64,000 nucleotides of DNA from Hyaloperonospora brassicae (taxonomy: Eukaryota > Oomycota > Peronosporomycetes > Peronosporales > Peronosporaceae): positions 400,487 through 464,486 of the forward strand of contig CANTFL010001264.1 in NCBI GenBank assembly GCA_947650285.1. Direction: 5' to 3'. How positions within the stretch are numbered: position 1 is the stretch's first letter; each line of letters opens with the position of its first letter. Of the stretch, positions 25,935 to 39,455 are shown piece after piece. The position numbers and the translations under genes were made by a program. The notes under the pieces were generated by a model. The model searched no databases and was not told the DNA's origin. It was given only the letters and a program-made list of their open reading frames with translations.

Positions 25935-26215
25935 TGGATGGATGGATGGATGGATGGATGGATGGATGGATGGATGGATGGATGGATGGATGGATGGATG
26001 GATGGATGGATGGATGGATGGATGGATGGATGGATGGATGGATGGATGGATGGATGGATGGATGGATGTATGGATGTATGGATGTATGGATGGATGGATG
26101 GATGGATGGATGGATGGATGGATGGATGGATGGATGGATGGATGGATACATGGATGGATGGATGGATGGATGGATGAAAAAACGGATGGATGGATGGATG
26201 GATGGAAAGATGGGT
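25935..26215. repeat. GATG tetranucleotide array, directly abutting the TATG array
   Basis: The unit switches at about 25935 from TATG to GATG and continues for about 280 bp. It becomes more interrupted toward the right (GTATG near 26067-26085, a TACATG unit near 26149, an A-run near 26176). The phase is kept across the junction, so the second block probably arose by spread of a single T-to-G change. Confidence 0.95.
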
Positions 26216-26289
26216 GGATATATGGACGGATGGATGGGTGTACGGACGGATGGATTAAAAGTTGTACTTTTACATATATAAATGCATCT

Positions 26290-29200
26290 TGATGTTTCAG
26301 TTTGTTTTTGTGATGCTTATTTGTCGAATTGCAAAGAATCTTCATTTAGGATGTTCCACTCAAGTTAATAGATCAATTTAACGCGTCTTTACCTCGAGCG
26401 TTTCTAAATATCTTTCATTTCAGTGTGATGCAGAGAAAAGCGCATCAGGATCCTAGACAGAAGGATGATGCCTTAAACTATTTTAAATCAGGTATACGGA
26501 TTGTGTTTTATTTATCTCATATAAAGAACGAGGCATTTTAGCTTTGAAAAATGGAGCTCGTTTCATTTAAGCCACAACTACAATTATCAATTAAGTGCAA
26601 TCGATACCATGCGCGTGAGCTGAAATTGTGGTGTGGGAGAACTCGCAGCAGCGAAATTTGTGAAAATTAGTAGATCGAATTCTACTAATCGAATAACAAG
26701 CATCGCAATTGATATCAAGATGCGATGAGCACCGCATATATCAATTTTACGGGGCGACTGCACATGACTATCGGTGCGACAAAGACACCTCCCGATTTAT
26801 GGCGTACTACGAAGACCTAAATACTAGCACGTGGAAGGTTACCTACACTGATGCGGGCCGCCGACGGTAAAGATATGTACAGCGCCGCTAAAATACTTAC
26901 GGAAAGACACAGCTCACCCTTCAGAGCAATCATTTTTCCGTAATACCCGAGGAGCTAGGGGTCGATGAAGAGGGCGGTAACGGTCTGCTCATGCGCCATG
27001 GAGATGCTACGGAAGGGCATGGGAAAAGCGACTTGGACGTCGTATTCATGATGACAGGTCGGCGACACTTGTACACTGCTGCGGTTAGTGGGGTAGGCAA
27101 TGGTCGCCAACCTAATTTTGACCACTGTCTCCGACCTATTGTTGTCGAATATCGTCTGCCGGACTCCATCCAAATTCTCCTAACGGACTCCAAAGATTGT
27201 CGCTGTCCGATTTTCCATAAATTCGTCGAACCGACTTAACCAATCTCATCAAAGTACTTCAAACAATATCTTAGGTCGTGCCGGCCCAACGAAGTTGTGG
27301 AAACGGATGCTTCTCAAGCTCGCAGGGTGGTCCTGATACGCGCAGCCTCTAGGACGTGGGTTTAAAAGGCGAAAGATCGTATGCTTCCGATGATTCCGCT
27401 AGAGATGGTTCTCTTGCGGCGTAGATGATGGATTACATCATACTGCTCCTCCGCCTGTATTTCTGGTCTGCACGCACCCGCGGAATACACGGATGGTGGT
27501 GCTTGGTATAATTGTACCTTGTAGAGAATGTTTTGCGATTGTTCCTCCGTATGTGCGCATCCATCAGTACATCGCATAAAAACATTGTTGCTCCGACATT
27601 TGAAAGACAGAGAAGGGGGTCCGGAACCCAATGCCCTGAGTCAGGAACTGGTCAAGACTTTCAATCCGACCAGTTACGCCGCCGCCACGGGACGACTAAA
27701 TTTTATGAGCCGAATTAAATGGCAGCTGCTAGATATTATAAAAAGGAAATTGTCTCGAGTAAAACTTTCTTCAGCTGTATTGTCCTGCTAAGAAGGATTG
27801 CGATGGTTTCACTGACCCGTAATTCCTAGATACGACATCATATTGCCTTCTATTACACTTTCAGTTAAGGATTGGAGTCAATGGAGTGGCATCTAGCTCA
27901 TTCAAGCTAAATTAACTCCCTGTGAGTCTAATGCGGTGATATACGTGAATCGAAGATGCTCCCGCGGCTCAAAGGAGTATAATTGTAACCTTTACGAGAT
28001 GCCTTTAAATACAGTTTCATATCTCCAAAGTATAAGACGGATACGAACATCTTGACCTTTACCACAGATATCCTTCGCCACCATTTTGACATTTTAACGC
28101 GTTCCCTGTTTCATCTGCAACTCGCATCATCTTTCGAGCTTTAAGTGCAGTAAAAGTAAGGAATTCTTTTGTGTAAAGAATCACGCTAGTTCACGAGCGC
28201 TCCGGTTTCTTCTTAGCATCACATTGAATTTGACATTGATCACTTAAACGTTGCAGGACGCGTGCAGATGTGTGTGGATTGAAGGATACCTTGTCGGCGA
28301 CTACGGCGAAGTTGAAGGTGGATGAAGACAAGTCACCCTAATTAAAAGGCTTATCTGGCGCCTTCCGGGACATGGCACCGGGTGATCTCATCGCTACGCC
28401 ACTCGCACGCACATCAACTTCTGGTGAAGTATTTACTCGCACCGGGGCTTCATCTACGAACGGATGATTTGGCCCTAAATCAAACAAGAACATCCCATAT
28501 TTGCGTTCCCTACTAGGTTCATCGAGCACATAGGCGGGCCTTACTGTAGATCCTTCCCGACCTTCGCATTCTATGAGATGCAATCGATCGGATAAGTAAC
28601 CTCCATCAACGTCGACGCCTTCCGCGTTGAAAATCTTCACATACTCGGGTCACAACAACAACAGAATAAACCCACAAAAAACGCTACAGTTGAATATAAA
28701 AACAACTCTTCCGCGGTATATTTTACGCCATCCCCCTATCCGCTTCATCCTAGGCGAACAAGCAGCGCAATCAGGCGGTACGTGACCAGAGAATTGGCTG
28801 TGTGATGATCGCAAGGTCGCCGAGGCATCTACAACAACCGACCCGGGGGACGTCTATCAGTTAGCTATGAAATTTAACATAGAAGAATGCGCTTAAAAAT
28901 ATTCGGGACCATATAGCGGACGCTAAAAGAACGGCTTAGGTACTAACTTTAATAGCCGCAGAGCAGAATCATTCGTCAGACGCCTAGAAAGCCTCTTATT
29001 TCGAAGCGCATGATCAGACACTCAAAGTAGCTATTTCTACCGAAAGAACAGATAATGCGGACACTAGCTCGCTCATAGACAACAATGGAATATTGATGAG
29101 CGTGGGGTGCGACTATAGTATCGCGGGTGCGGTACGAACGGATGAGACACACGTTAAGAACACATAAAATATTGACACATCGATTGGCAAATATTACACC

Positions 29201-32200
29201 GAACAACAAGATAGTAACAAATTTTGAGTCTCTCCTTTTTCGCTTTCGACACGTGAGATGCCGGCTGAGCTGGCGCAAAGAAACAGATACCAAGGTCATT
29301 CGATAATGTAATGATTGTTGGCTTCCGATGTTTGCCGCAAGATGGCATAATAAGAACCGCATCGGCGCCACCTTCTGACTCGAGGCCGGCTCCAGTGGTG
29401 CTTCCTGATCCTGGTTCTGAGACCATGTCGCCTCCTGCCCTCAATAATCGAACGGGCAACACGCTTATGATCTTGATGTTAAGATACCGATGATCACACG
29501 GGCAACACGCTTATGATCTCGATCTTACGATGGCGATGAGCATTTGTTTGTCAAGACCATTTGTCGGAACAATTGTGCCATAGGAAAAGTTATTTTAGCC
29601 CTTGTTGTCGCTAGCGTTACACGTCAAGCGGATTTAGCACATGCGAATCAATAGAAGGTCATCGTCTGCATAGTGACTTAGTATCACGACTCCAAACCGT
29701 TGTAATAGACACCGACACTATTGCATTGGAAATACCGATCCATCGTCTCGACAGCCTGAAAGATCCGTGTACGTAGATTGCGGTTCAATCTCCGAAAAAA
29801 CAGTTCCGCACCGCCGATAATCACGATGTGACTCACGAACTATGAGGGTGCGCAAGATGTCAAACATCGCATCTGATGCGGAGGCGGCTGCTGAGGTGTC
29901 GGAGAGCACTAAATAATTTTTGCTAACACAGCTATAATTTGGATCTGGGACCTCCAGAAAAAAACATGGATTGACTATCTGCTACTAATCCAGTTGTAAC
30001 AAAAGCTAAATCGCGTATATTGATTCGTGCGCTTCGGACAAGGCGGCGCATGTCAATAAATTGCCGTACCCGTATTCTCTCCTCGCCTCGACGCTAAGAC
30101 CACTACGCGATCATTTGGATGTGACATTAACAGAGAATATTATATGACTGGTTTTTGGCAACACACCACAAACGTTGATGAAAACTTCAAGAGCTGAGCT
30201 CGATTCGGGCCGCAATGAAAGATGGCCAAACGGGACAAACTTGATGGGAAACGACTGACAAGTATTGGTTTTGGAGACGGTTTATTTATCGTAAGATCGT
30301 TTTTGAAGCGCGACCGTTGTGGACCCGCTTGATGACTTTGACCATTGGCAAGTGCTGAATGAAATGTACGTAATATCCACATCTAGCATCTGTTAAAAGT
30401 AAGACGAATGTGGTGATGCCGCAATACCGATAAATTTTACTACCTTTACAAAGAGGTGCGCACGGTATCATTCAGCATTATCTGAAAACTTGCCGACGAA
30501 CACCCGGTACTTGATCTTATAGCCCGAGATAGTTAGCTGCTAGAAACTTAGTACTAAGGGCATTTCGTTTGAGCTAGGTATTACAACATCACGGAGTCAA
30601 TTCAACGCCCTGCGTCTCCTAAACAGAAGTACAGCCCTATTTTATCGAGAAGCTTGCGATATTATCATTGAACTTACGAAAATAGACTTACCCCGACGTC
30701 GTCGATTTCTAACAAACCATCCAGGCATCCAGTCAAAACCGCATCATTCATCATTTGCAGAATTTTGCTGGAATATCAAAGCATCTGGAACACTACCCAA
30801 CATGGAATATATACTTTTGGTAGCGTAGAGGAAGGAAAGCTATCTATTTGGCATCGCTTAAGGATATGCGTGTCAATCTCGATGAACCATCCTCTATAGA
30901 AAAGATGTACCAGCCCTCATGTAGATTCGAGAATAATCCCTAAAGCTCGTTGTGGACAGATTCCGAGAATGTTTAGTGAGGTGTGGCTTATATATTACGC
31001 CTATACCCATCTGCCATGTTTTAGCTTCCGTGTAAAAGGAGCAGTGGACACCGCACCCGATAGATATTCGAAAACCACTTCTGGGCTTAACGGTTTATTA
31101 GTGGTAAGACGAAACGGAAGGCGTCTTTCGAGCGGCTTCTATATTTTATTTTGAAAGCGAAGGCACACTTAAGTTGTAGGGGAATTTAACTAGATTATAA
31201 ATAGGCGACTTTATCGTCCTTTTGTTTTGCCACCCGGAATTCATGATCTTCTAAGCTTATACGGCTTTCAGCTGAGGCTTAAGTTAGCGACGTTCTTATT
31301 GATGACATTGAACTATCCGGAGAATAAAAAAGCCATCCAGGAGTTGAATGCTGCGGCGCGCACTTATTCCTACACTTTTTATGGCGTGAATAAGCTAGTG
31401 TCAGGCTTGATGGGTGGTATGTGAGTTCTCGACACGCAAACTGGGTATGAGACGTTGCTGAGACGGTACCTGGTCCAGCTGCTGACCACATGGGACACGT
31501 ATCAGGTATAGTGCGCCCCGGTATGTGGTTTTGTACGATAGCCTAGGCGCGTATATAATGTTCCAGGATGTGCGCAAGAGACAGCTAATCACCGAATCAT
31601 TGCGGCCATTGCGATAGCATAGCTTCAGGTTAACATACTAAATTCTGCTCCGATTTCGGACTATAATGCAGCATGTATCTTCATCGACTATCGGATTTAA
31701 TTAAAGATGCATGTTAGTGGGATATTATCGTCATATTAAAGCTCGCGCTGAGAATTGACAAGAATCGTTTGACAGCGTCTGAGTCGTCTTTATGTTCTAC
31801 AAGAGGCAGCGTTGGTAGTGACGCGTGCACCTGGTACCTCACCATCGGAGGTGACGAGCGATGCGATGAACTTAGCATTACCGAAGTCCCAGCAGAACTT
31901 CGGCTTACTGTGGCGGAGTATCGACGATTATAGCAGAGAACCAAAAACATTTTCGATTTCGGCTCCTCGTCTACCACACTTCCTATCCAGGCACGACGCC
32001 ACAAATTGTTTACTCTCGAGTGTGCCGAAATTTTTTAGAGTCATCAACATCCCTTTTTTCAGGGAGTAAAAGCTATGTATAAATCTAATCGGTCTCAGGA
32101 TTTGGCTGATGAGATAAACATAGGCTAAAGCATATTATTACTCTTTTAAATAATATTGACGACGCAACCAGCTTTTCTTGCCAGAACCCCCCCCCCCCCG

Positions 32201-33479
32201 ACCGAGTCAACATTTCAACTGTGACGTCACACATTTCTACACACGATGTGAAGGCGGCTTTGACGAATCTTTAGCGTCAAAAAACCGCAGAACTTGATGA
32301 ATCCAAACACACGTTCTGCAAAAATCTACGCGGATGCCCTCACGCCATTTCTCGCTACTTGTACTCCAGATGACTCAAATGTAGCGTGTTCTTGGCGTAG
32401 TTAAGTGAACAATTTAATTACCGTTTATCACAATCGGCTTCCGCATTAAGCCAGCTTCATCATCGTCCGATCCCGATCCATACCAGCTATTACATATAAT
32501 TACCAAAAAAACTTTAGATGGGTGCGGTAGATGCTGTCGCATCTTGTCTGCCAGCTCAAGTTTATTTATCTCCGCAGTAAATCATTCAAACAGCGCTTAA
32601 TATTTCACGGTGGTACGCAATGCAGCAACTTTGGACAGCAATTTGCATTAATATTTGTTTCTGCTTCTCGATTTTGCCAAGCATACGACACGCTGCACCG
32701 TATATATCCAATTACAGCGCTTTCATAACTTGGGCTTTCGTCCCACTTTATCTCAGCCGTAGCAAGCTTATATTGCGACAAGGTTCACTCAAGTCGACGT
32801 AAGAATAATTTTGAAATTCGGTGATGATGCATACTCGAGCTTCTTCTCTTGATTCTTGCAGTAGAAAGGATATATAAAGTATTTTAAGCGAGAAAAGACA
32901 TTCGCAAGTAACCTGTTACATTTGGAGGGCAGACTAATGCTTACAAATTACGGTCTACACGAACGATACAGCTATCTACCTTCGCGATCGGACTGCATAT
33001 ACGCCAATTGTATTCATTCTCGATGATTTCGATTATGTATCGGGTCTCTTGACTATTCAGTACTAACAATGGTCGTCAAGCTAGATAGACGAGGATGCGA
33101 GCTTCCTCTTGTCACCTGTAATCTCACTCGGCAGTTTCCTTGCGACTCTTGCAGGTATCGTATAGTTGTGGTGGGGCAGCAGGATGCATTGGCTGAAAAA
33201 TGAAACTAATGCATTCGTTCGCTCTAAGCAGACTCACCTAGATTCAGGAACGACTCACATCGTGGAACAATGTTCCCAGCTCGACACAGTTATAGCATTA
33301 TCAAAAATCATATGCTTCACACAACACCATTGGCTTATCATTCCGCTGTGATTTTGCGATTGCTTAATTCGACAATGGATTTTGTTGAGCGTTCGTGACG
33401 ACATGAGGTATCGACCCATTGCCCCTTTTGAGGTGCCTGCAATATTATTTTAGAAGAGTGGACTAGTCGTGCCTTGTAT
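26290..33479. other. Decayed mixed-GC region, no gene recognised
   Basis: Several frames of 60-130 codons occur (for example 28338-28640 minus, 28976-29371 minus, 27528-27791 plus, 31227-31424 plus). Some have gene-like amino-acid composition, but none matches a family I can name and none has an evident start context. I read the region as a graveyard of old genes or transposons. A 46-bp tandem duplication lies at 29453-29544 and a 13-base C run near 32187. Confidence 0.45.
29453..29544. repeat. 46-bp tandem duplication (2 copies)
   Basis: CGGGCAACACGCTTATGATC begins at 29453 and again at 29499. The two 46-bp units differ at several later positions. Confidence 0.75.
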
Positions 33480-34430
33480 TTGAACTTTACGCATCACAAT
33501 GGTGGTGGTAGCAATTGTAAACTTGGGGCCGTTAACGTTTCTTCGCGCAATGCATTGATCGATGACTTCTTATGGGACTCTAACGAGTCTTATCCGGCCT
33601 ACATCATGCCTTGTCGAACAAAGACATGCACCTTTCTATCGAGAGACGAACTAATCAAACGATTTCTAACTTGAAAGCTTATGAGCGGCTCGACATGACG
33701 CCAAGGTGAGCTCAAGGAGGTCTACCGACGAGCCATTTCGTTTCCATCAATAGCCGAGGTAGAATATTATGACGACGGAAGTTTCTCAATTGATGCTCAC
33801 CAAGTAATTGACGATATACAACGGGATGAAATGAGATCTAACGTAGCGTCATTGGAGCGATTCGACCACAGGTGGCTTGTGCACACCACACGCTTAGGAC
33901 ATGACTTGGCTAAGAGATCGACGGGGTCCGGCTGAGAAAAATTCGAAAGGAAACAAATTTTCTGGGCGAGCTGTTGTCTTAAAAGAATATTTGAAGTGGC
34001 TCTGCATTGTTTTTGCTTTTGATTAATATGGAAACCCGAAAAATGGCGAAGCAGCGGCATCTTGGGTACTTTGCCTCGCCGTTTTGTAAAAAAATTTGTA
34101 TTGATATTTCGGGTAATTGATCCGAGGTCATAGATTGCATACTTAACGAAGGTACACTAGTTTCATGACTAGCTCCACAATTGTTCCGATCTGTCGCTCA
34201 AACAGCTCGATACGGGCATGGAATGCGAGGTAAATTAGACTTATCAATGTCGCTAAGTTATGTAGCTGCATATGTATTTAGTGTTAAACCTATCTTCTTT
34301 GGCGCGCATTCGACCGTCACATGTGCTGTAGACAAATGTTCTGGACGTCGGGGATGGCGGCCCACCCGCGGAAAACTGGTACAGAATGTCTTTTGACAAC
34401 GCCGTGCTACAGGCTGAAAACACTCAGCAG
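33480..34430 (+). repeat. Dispersed decayed repeat, copy A
   Basis: It aligns collinearly, with many substitutions and small indels, with 59490-60420 in the same orientation. Anchors include CCGGC(C/T)TACATCA(T/C)GCCTTGTC (33594 and 59588), TATGACGACGGAAGT-like sequence (33768 and 59759) and a GTTTCATGACT(A/G)GCTCC block (34161 and 60149). One frame in this copy reads through TATGACGACGG as YYDDGS, but I do not recognise the protein. Just upstream (33166-33351) another frame contains LDSGTTH, reminiscent of the retroviral-type protease active site; that is weak evidence. Probably a decayed transposon. Confidence 0.65.
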
Positions 34431-37400
34431 ATATGTGGCAAAAAAATTTAAGTGATTTCGGAAGGTGAAGCGCTGATCAATTGGAGAAAAATTTGTAGAA
34501 TAATTTTTTTAAATTAACGCTTAGACTTATTAATGACTGATGAGCAACAACTTTTCGGTTTGGAAATGAGGTACCTAGATCCGTCGTGCCCGCACCTTTA
34601 TATGCGGTAATTGTCTTAGCTATGACAAGCCATACGTTTAAGATTTCTCAGTGCGCGTCGTCACTGGGACATGTCCTTAATCGGTGGTGATGGATCGGTA
34701 CTTTTACTCTGACGATCTTAAACGTATAAGTGTCTGCCTTATACCTATCAGGGCTCCCTGAAAATGGCGAAATGTTGTTCAACAATCTCTCAACCCATGT
34801 TTGGATCCGTCGGGAGCTTTGACTGCAAATATAAAAGGAGCCTGAGAACTGTGGCGTTGTTTTGGATCTCAAATAATTCACCTATTTGGGTCGAGCGCTT
34901 CCGCCGCATGGACGAATGGTATGTACTGCAGGTGGTAAAACAGCCTGAGCCTAAAGGAACTATTTCAAAGGTGAATGAGATGATTAAGACGTGGGTCAGC
35001 AAAATCAAGCCTGACATGGGGATAGACGAACAAGATTTTAGACAAGTAAGGTCAGTATCATAGATGGTTTCCTCTGCTTCGATGAACTAACGTCGTTGCA
35101 CATGCTGCCTCACCATAGATGCCCTGAAGTGCTGTAGTCCCGGTTTTTCGACGGAGCATCCGAGAAAATACAGGTCTAGGAGGATCTAAATCCGTCATTG
35201 TCCGACTACACTATCATCTCACGCCGCTTGCGTTATGTGCGTATCGATCATGGCCGATTATTTTGCCGACACCACAGAAAAGCTCGCGATTAAATGAGAG
35301 CTTGCGCTCGGTCGTAGACAAGTGAAGGACAGAGGATATTTACCTATGCATTTCATTGTTGACAGTGCGCTAGTAACTCTAAAAGTAAGAACGGTACAGC
35401 CCTTGCGAAAGCCACATTTGGTGTTATTATTTAGTGGATGAAGCAATATCGCTTACGAGGTCGATGTATCTAGCTGGTAACATCATTATCACACCTTCAA
35501 CTAGATGTCAGATCGGCTGGCGAACATTTCTATGGACAAAAGAATTTCGATACAAGTGCATTGTCCCTGGGACCATGGAACTGTTTGGGAGGCTACAACT
35601 ATTCTCGACTTTGATGTCACCCACTGGCTGAAGTTCTTTCGCACCGACCACTTCAAATAAATGGCCCATCCTTTTAAGTCTGCGAAACCTTATCAGCTCG
35701 AGACAAGAGTCTGCGCGTGAGCGCTCTGCCGTCAGAGGCCTAGTGTTACTAAGTCTATGAAGTAGTTTTCGACGAGGCACCTTATTTCCCAGTGGTAGAT
35801 TTTAGGGGGTCGTACGAGTGCCTAAACACATCTCAACTTTTCAATCACTCAATCCGATGAAGGAAGGCGTCACACACTTTAAGCATAGAGGTAGTCACTA
35901 TATTTCATCGAATACATAGAAAAACATGTGTACCAGTTAATACTTTATGCAGCATTTTTGATGTATCCTCGAGAGCGAGTTTTTCACAATAAATGACTGT
36001 GAAACGTTCTTTCGCTGTCTCACGCCTACCCTGCCGCATTGAGACTTGGATTTTCATTAATGAATTTATTTGTGATAGTGGAGACCTCCAAAGTCGCCCT
36101 CAATCGTATTACTATTCTAGTATTATTCAGTGTAAACTTGTTAAAGCACGCCGTCAACTTCAGTGATCGCACTTTGGTTCCCGACTTGCAAGGCTGTTCT
36201 CTTAATAGCGAAGTCGGATCTCAATATTTAAACACCATATATAGAAGTTATATTAAAAACCAGCTTGTTTAGTTGACTGGGGTAAGCTAGTTGGGATGAA
36301 GTAGCTACCTAATTACCTCGACATTCCCATCTCTTGAATATTGCATAATCAAGCCCATATTTTGATCGAAGTGTCACCTGAAATTAGCAGAAGACCCGAA
36401 AAAGGTTTTACAAAGATGGGTACAGCCAACGTCAGCGATGCTATAAAGCTCACTGCATCATTGGTGCGACGTTACATATAAATGCTTGAACTTACCACGT
36501 TTCGCTCTCCTAACTATACGACTGGTGCCTAAACTGCCGACTGTCCGCCAGAACCATCAGGTACCGGTGACAGCTGGTTTATATGCAGCAAGTCTGGACG
36601 AACATACATTTTCTTATATCACGACCGAATTTTGTGTCAGAAGTGACCACCTCAATGCTGCTAATTTTTCCGTACCTCACTATCGAAACCGGAATGACAA
36701 AATTTTAGGTGTAGATGGTGAGTAATTGATTTATACTAAGTGCATACATTGTGTAATACGTTGCAGGATAGATGCATGCTCTATTCTAGTATTTGCTATA
36801 TGAAGGCTTCTTTGTCACCATTACCTCCTTTTATAGATCTTTAAAACCTTCGACTCGTCGATCCCTCTCAGAATTTCTGCTCGTTGACTATAGTGACAAC
36901 AAAAATATGACGCAAAAGCTGCGTCTGCAAGCACTCGAGCTGGAAAACGTACATTCTAATTAAGACGCGTTGCGATCTATATTGCTCTGTTTGAATTTAT
37001 TAAGATAAAATTGATGTAGCTGGAATTTAATAAAGAGCTTCGATTGTGAAACCATAACAAAGTTGCGCTGTAAATCCGCTTGCAACCTCCTGGCTTGAGA
37101 CCGTTCCTTATATCTCCAACTTTCCAAATACAATATTTCTTTTATAAACAATGCTTATGAACCGACAGCATTATCATTTTTCATGATAACATTGGCGTAA
37201 TACTACTAGCGTATACTGATTCTGCACATAAGTTCTTCATGCGTATGCTGAGACCGATAGCGACGCCTTCCGGGACGTATTTTTTACCGAAAAAATGCGA
37301 GCAATAAACCGACGCAGAGTCAACGTACTATCAATTTGTAATTCTGCCTACAACCAAAAATACTGATATGACAGAAGATGCAAATATACCCCAACAGGGA

Positions 37401-37447
37401 AAATATTACTGAGATATTTGATATATCCCACATTTGAGCGAAGATAC
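34431..37447. other. Decayed mixed-GC region, no gene recognised
   Basis: The most gene-like frame is 34764-35063 plus (99 codons), with an amphipathic helical C-terminal half, but I cannot assign it to a family. Nothing else is supported. The region ends at the LTR of element 1. Confidence 0.45.
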
Positions 37448-37929
37448 TGTAGCGGAGCTACGCAGCCCCTAAAGTTAGAAGATGATTTAACGCTCAACGA
37501 GCAACTTTCGTTTAAAGAATCGACTCTGAGAATCAACAAGCTTGAGAGCTTACGGTCCTTGTTTTAGGGGGACCAAACGATTCAAGAGAATCACTTCACA
37601 GAGTGCTCAATAGCAGCTACCTTTACAGGCGTTGGTAACTCTTACGATCAAGACGCCTCGGAAGGCACGTGTCTTATGAAGATCAAAATGGGAACTGAAC
37701 TTTTTTTCTCTGTTTTTATTTAAACATCTTAACCAACGAACTTAATCTAAACACTAATGTTCTAATTAATACCTCTAAAAGGATCTCCTAATACGGTGGA
37801 TGACATGCGTCAGCCTTCGACAATCAATATGGTGTTCTTTTTATCATTTTTAACGGGACTCCGTTCCTTGTGGGGCCACGCAGGTTATGTAACCCGTTAC
37901 ACCCACACCTGTTGTGTAACTGCGTTTCA
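37448..37929 (-). repeat. 3' LTR of element 1
   Basis: 482 bp, the same length as its partner. In element orientation it begins TGAAACGCAGTTACACAA, directly preceded by a purine-rich GAGGAAGG polypurine tract (around 37932-37939). Confidence 0.9.
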
Positions 37930-37978
37930 ACCTTCCTCAACAGACTGATGTTACTACGAAACGTTAATCAAATTTTTT

Positions 37979-39363
37979 TTGAAGCGTTTGGCGTGTGTGC
38001 GCTTTTATTACACGCTTAGCTATACACAAAACACCTTGGTATCGCCACCCAACGAGACTCGGACTCTATTTTTCTACCTCGACTTCGATGAGGATGTGGA
38101 CTATGGTAGCGATACCGATTTCCCTGGGATGGAGGGATATTGTCCTACTCATCTGTGCCTGAGGTTTTACCTCTCACAGCACCAAATCCGTTCGTCGAAC
38201 GTGATGAAACCACTGAGCCAGCAGTGCAGCATCATGCAACAGATATACGTGAACTCATCATCATCAATTCGCTCGACGAGAAACAGTAGTCAATCCTCCA
38301 GCTAGATAAGAGTCTCCGAGGTTACGCTCATATTCTGACGTTCATTTAAAGTCCGAGCGGTATGTGTTTTCAACACCAGACGTGGAGCAACATCTCTGTC
38401 AAACTGATAGCCGTTTACTCGCAACATGGGCCATATATCCAGCGGCTACGTCACCAGAAGATATTGCGTTTCGCAAGGTTCTGCATGAGAGGTATATTAA
38501 AGCGTTCTTGACCACACAAGGTATTTACCTTTCGCGCCTTAAGAGCCTATCTCGTGGTGTTTCGGCTCGACCGACTAAGAACTTGCCCATACTATTGTTT
38601 GCTGGCGAGTTGCCCTAAAAGGAGGACAACCAGTTCGTCCGCTGGGTGTACCACAAGCGGCATCTTAGCAGTGTGCCAGCGCTTAGGGCAAGTATCGATG
38701 TGGCTGACGTTCGGCTGGAACGAAAGCTTCGCTACTAATACGCCAAGCTCAAGCCCAAAGGCCAATTGCATACACGTTCGCGCTATGTATCGCTACACCG
38801 GTGCTCACGGATTCGGACCCTAAGGTGAGGAGAAACCCGCTACCTCCTTCCACTATTAGTAAGACGCGTTCTCGGTCGCAGGGCGAACCTGGCCAAGATG
38901 TTAATAACATTTACGGCGTATGGGCAGTCCTGCCGAAAGGGTATCTCTTACTCCCACGAATTCTCCGACGCCGGGTAGCCTCGTCACTTCACCAGATACC
39001 GGTATTAGCCATGACGACGACGTCGCTTCAGGATATTCTCTACATAGAGCTGGCAGTTCCCTTAATCATTAAGCAGCGTCGGTGGTGGTCGTTGTATCAA
39101 AGAAGGAGCATGAGAAGGTGCTGCTTAAGTTTAGTGGTCTCCGTCAGACATTGAGTAAGATCCAGAGTGCGTTCGGCGCGATGTAAGCCCGTGTTCAGGC
39201 GTTAAAAACGGGTCAAGCCCGTGTACAGGCATTAACGTTGAGTCTACCCCGGGTGGAGGGTCAACTTGACCTCAAGATTCGGATGCAGCAGCCGACGTCA
39301 AGGCCATGTTACCCGGCGCAAGCGCCTCCAACTTCACATGGAACGGATTCCGATAAGGCTTTC
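37979..39363 (+). pseudogene. Antisense ORF relic inside element 1
   Basis: Between the integrase end and the 3' LTR the better coding frames run on the plus strand, opposite to gag-pol. One frame (about 38364-38830) gives LPILLFAGELP, a TAA at 38616-38618, then KEDNQFVRWVYHKRH. A later frame (about 39060-39369) has one in-frame TAA and then an Ala/Arg/Val/Gln/Leu repeat (ARVQALKTGQARVQAL), which looks like a heptad coiled coil. I do not recognise the protein. Some gypsy lineages carry extra antisense or third ORFs in this position, so it may be an accessory gene; it could also be a nested old insertion. Confidence 0.4.
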
Positions 39364-39455
39364 ATAATCTAACGTAGAACATGGGATGTACGCGAAGTTT
39401 GCGCGGAAGAATAAGCGTTTACACAAGTCCCGTTTTAGCAACGACCGTGAATGGT

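Noticed and set aside
25510..26345. Five overlapping 200-267 codon frames on both strands (MYVC..., HTYI..., WMDG..., HPSI... repeats)
   Set aside because: They are translations of TATG and GATG tetranucleotide arrays, which lack stops in several frames. No signal peptide or non-repetitive domain is attached.
32187..32199. Run of 13 C residues
   Set aside because: A simple homopolymer, possibly of uncertain length from sequencing. No function implied.
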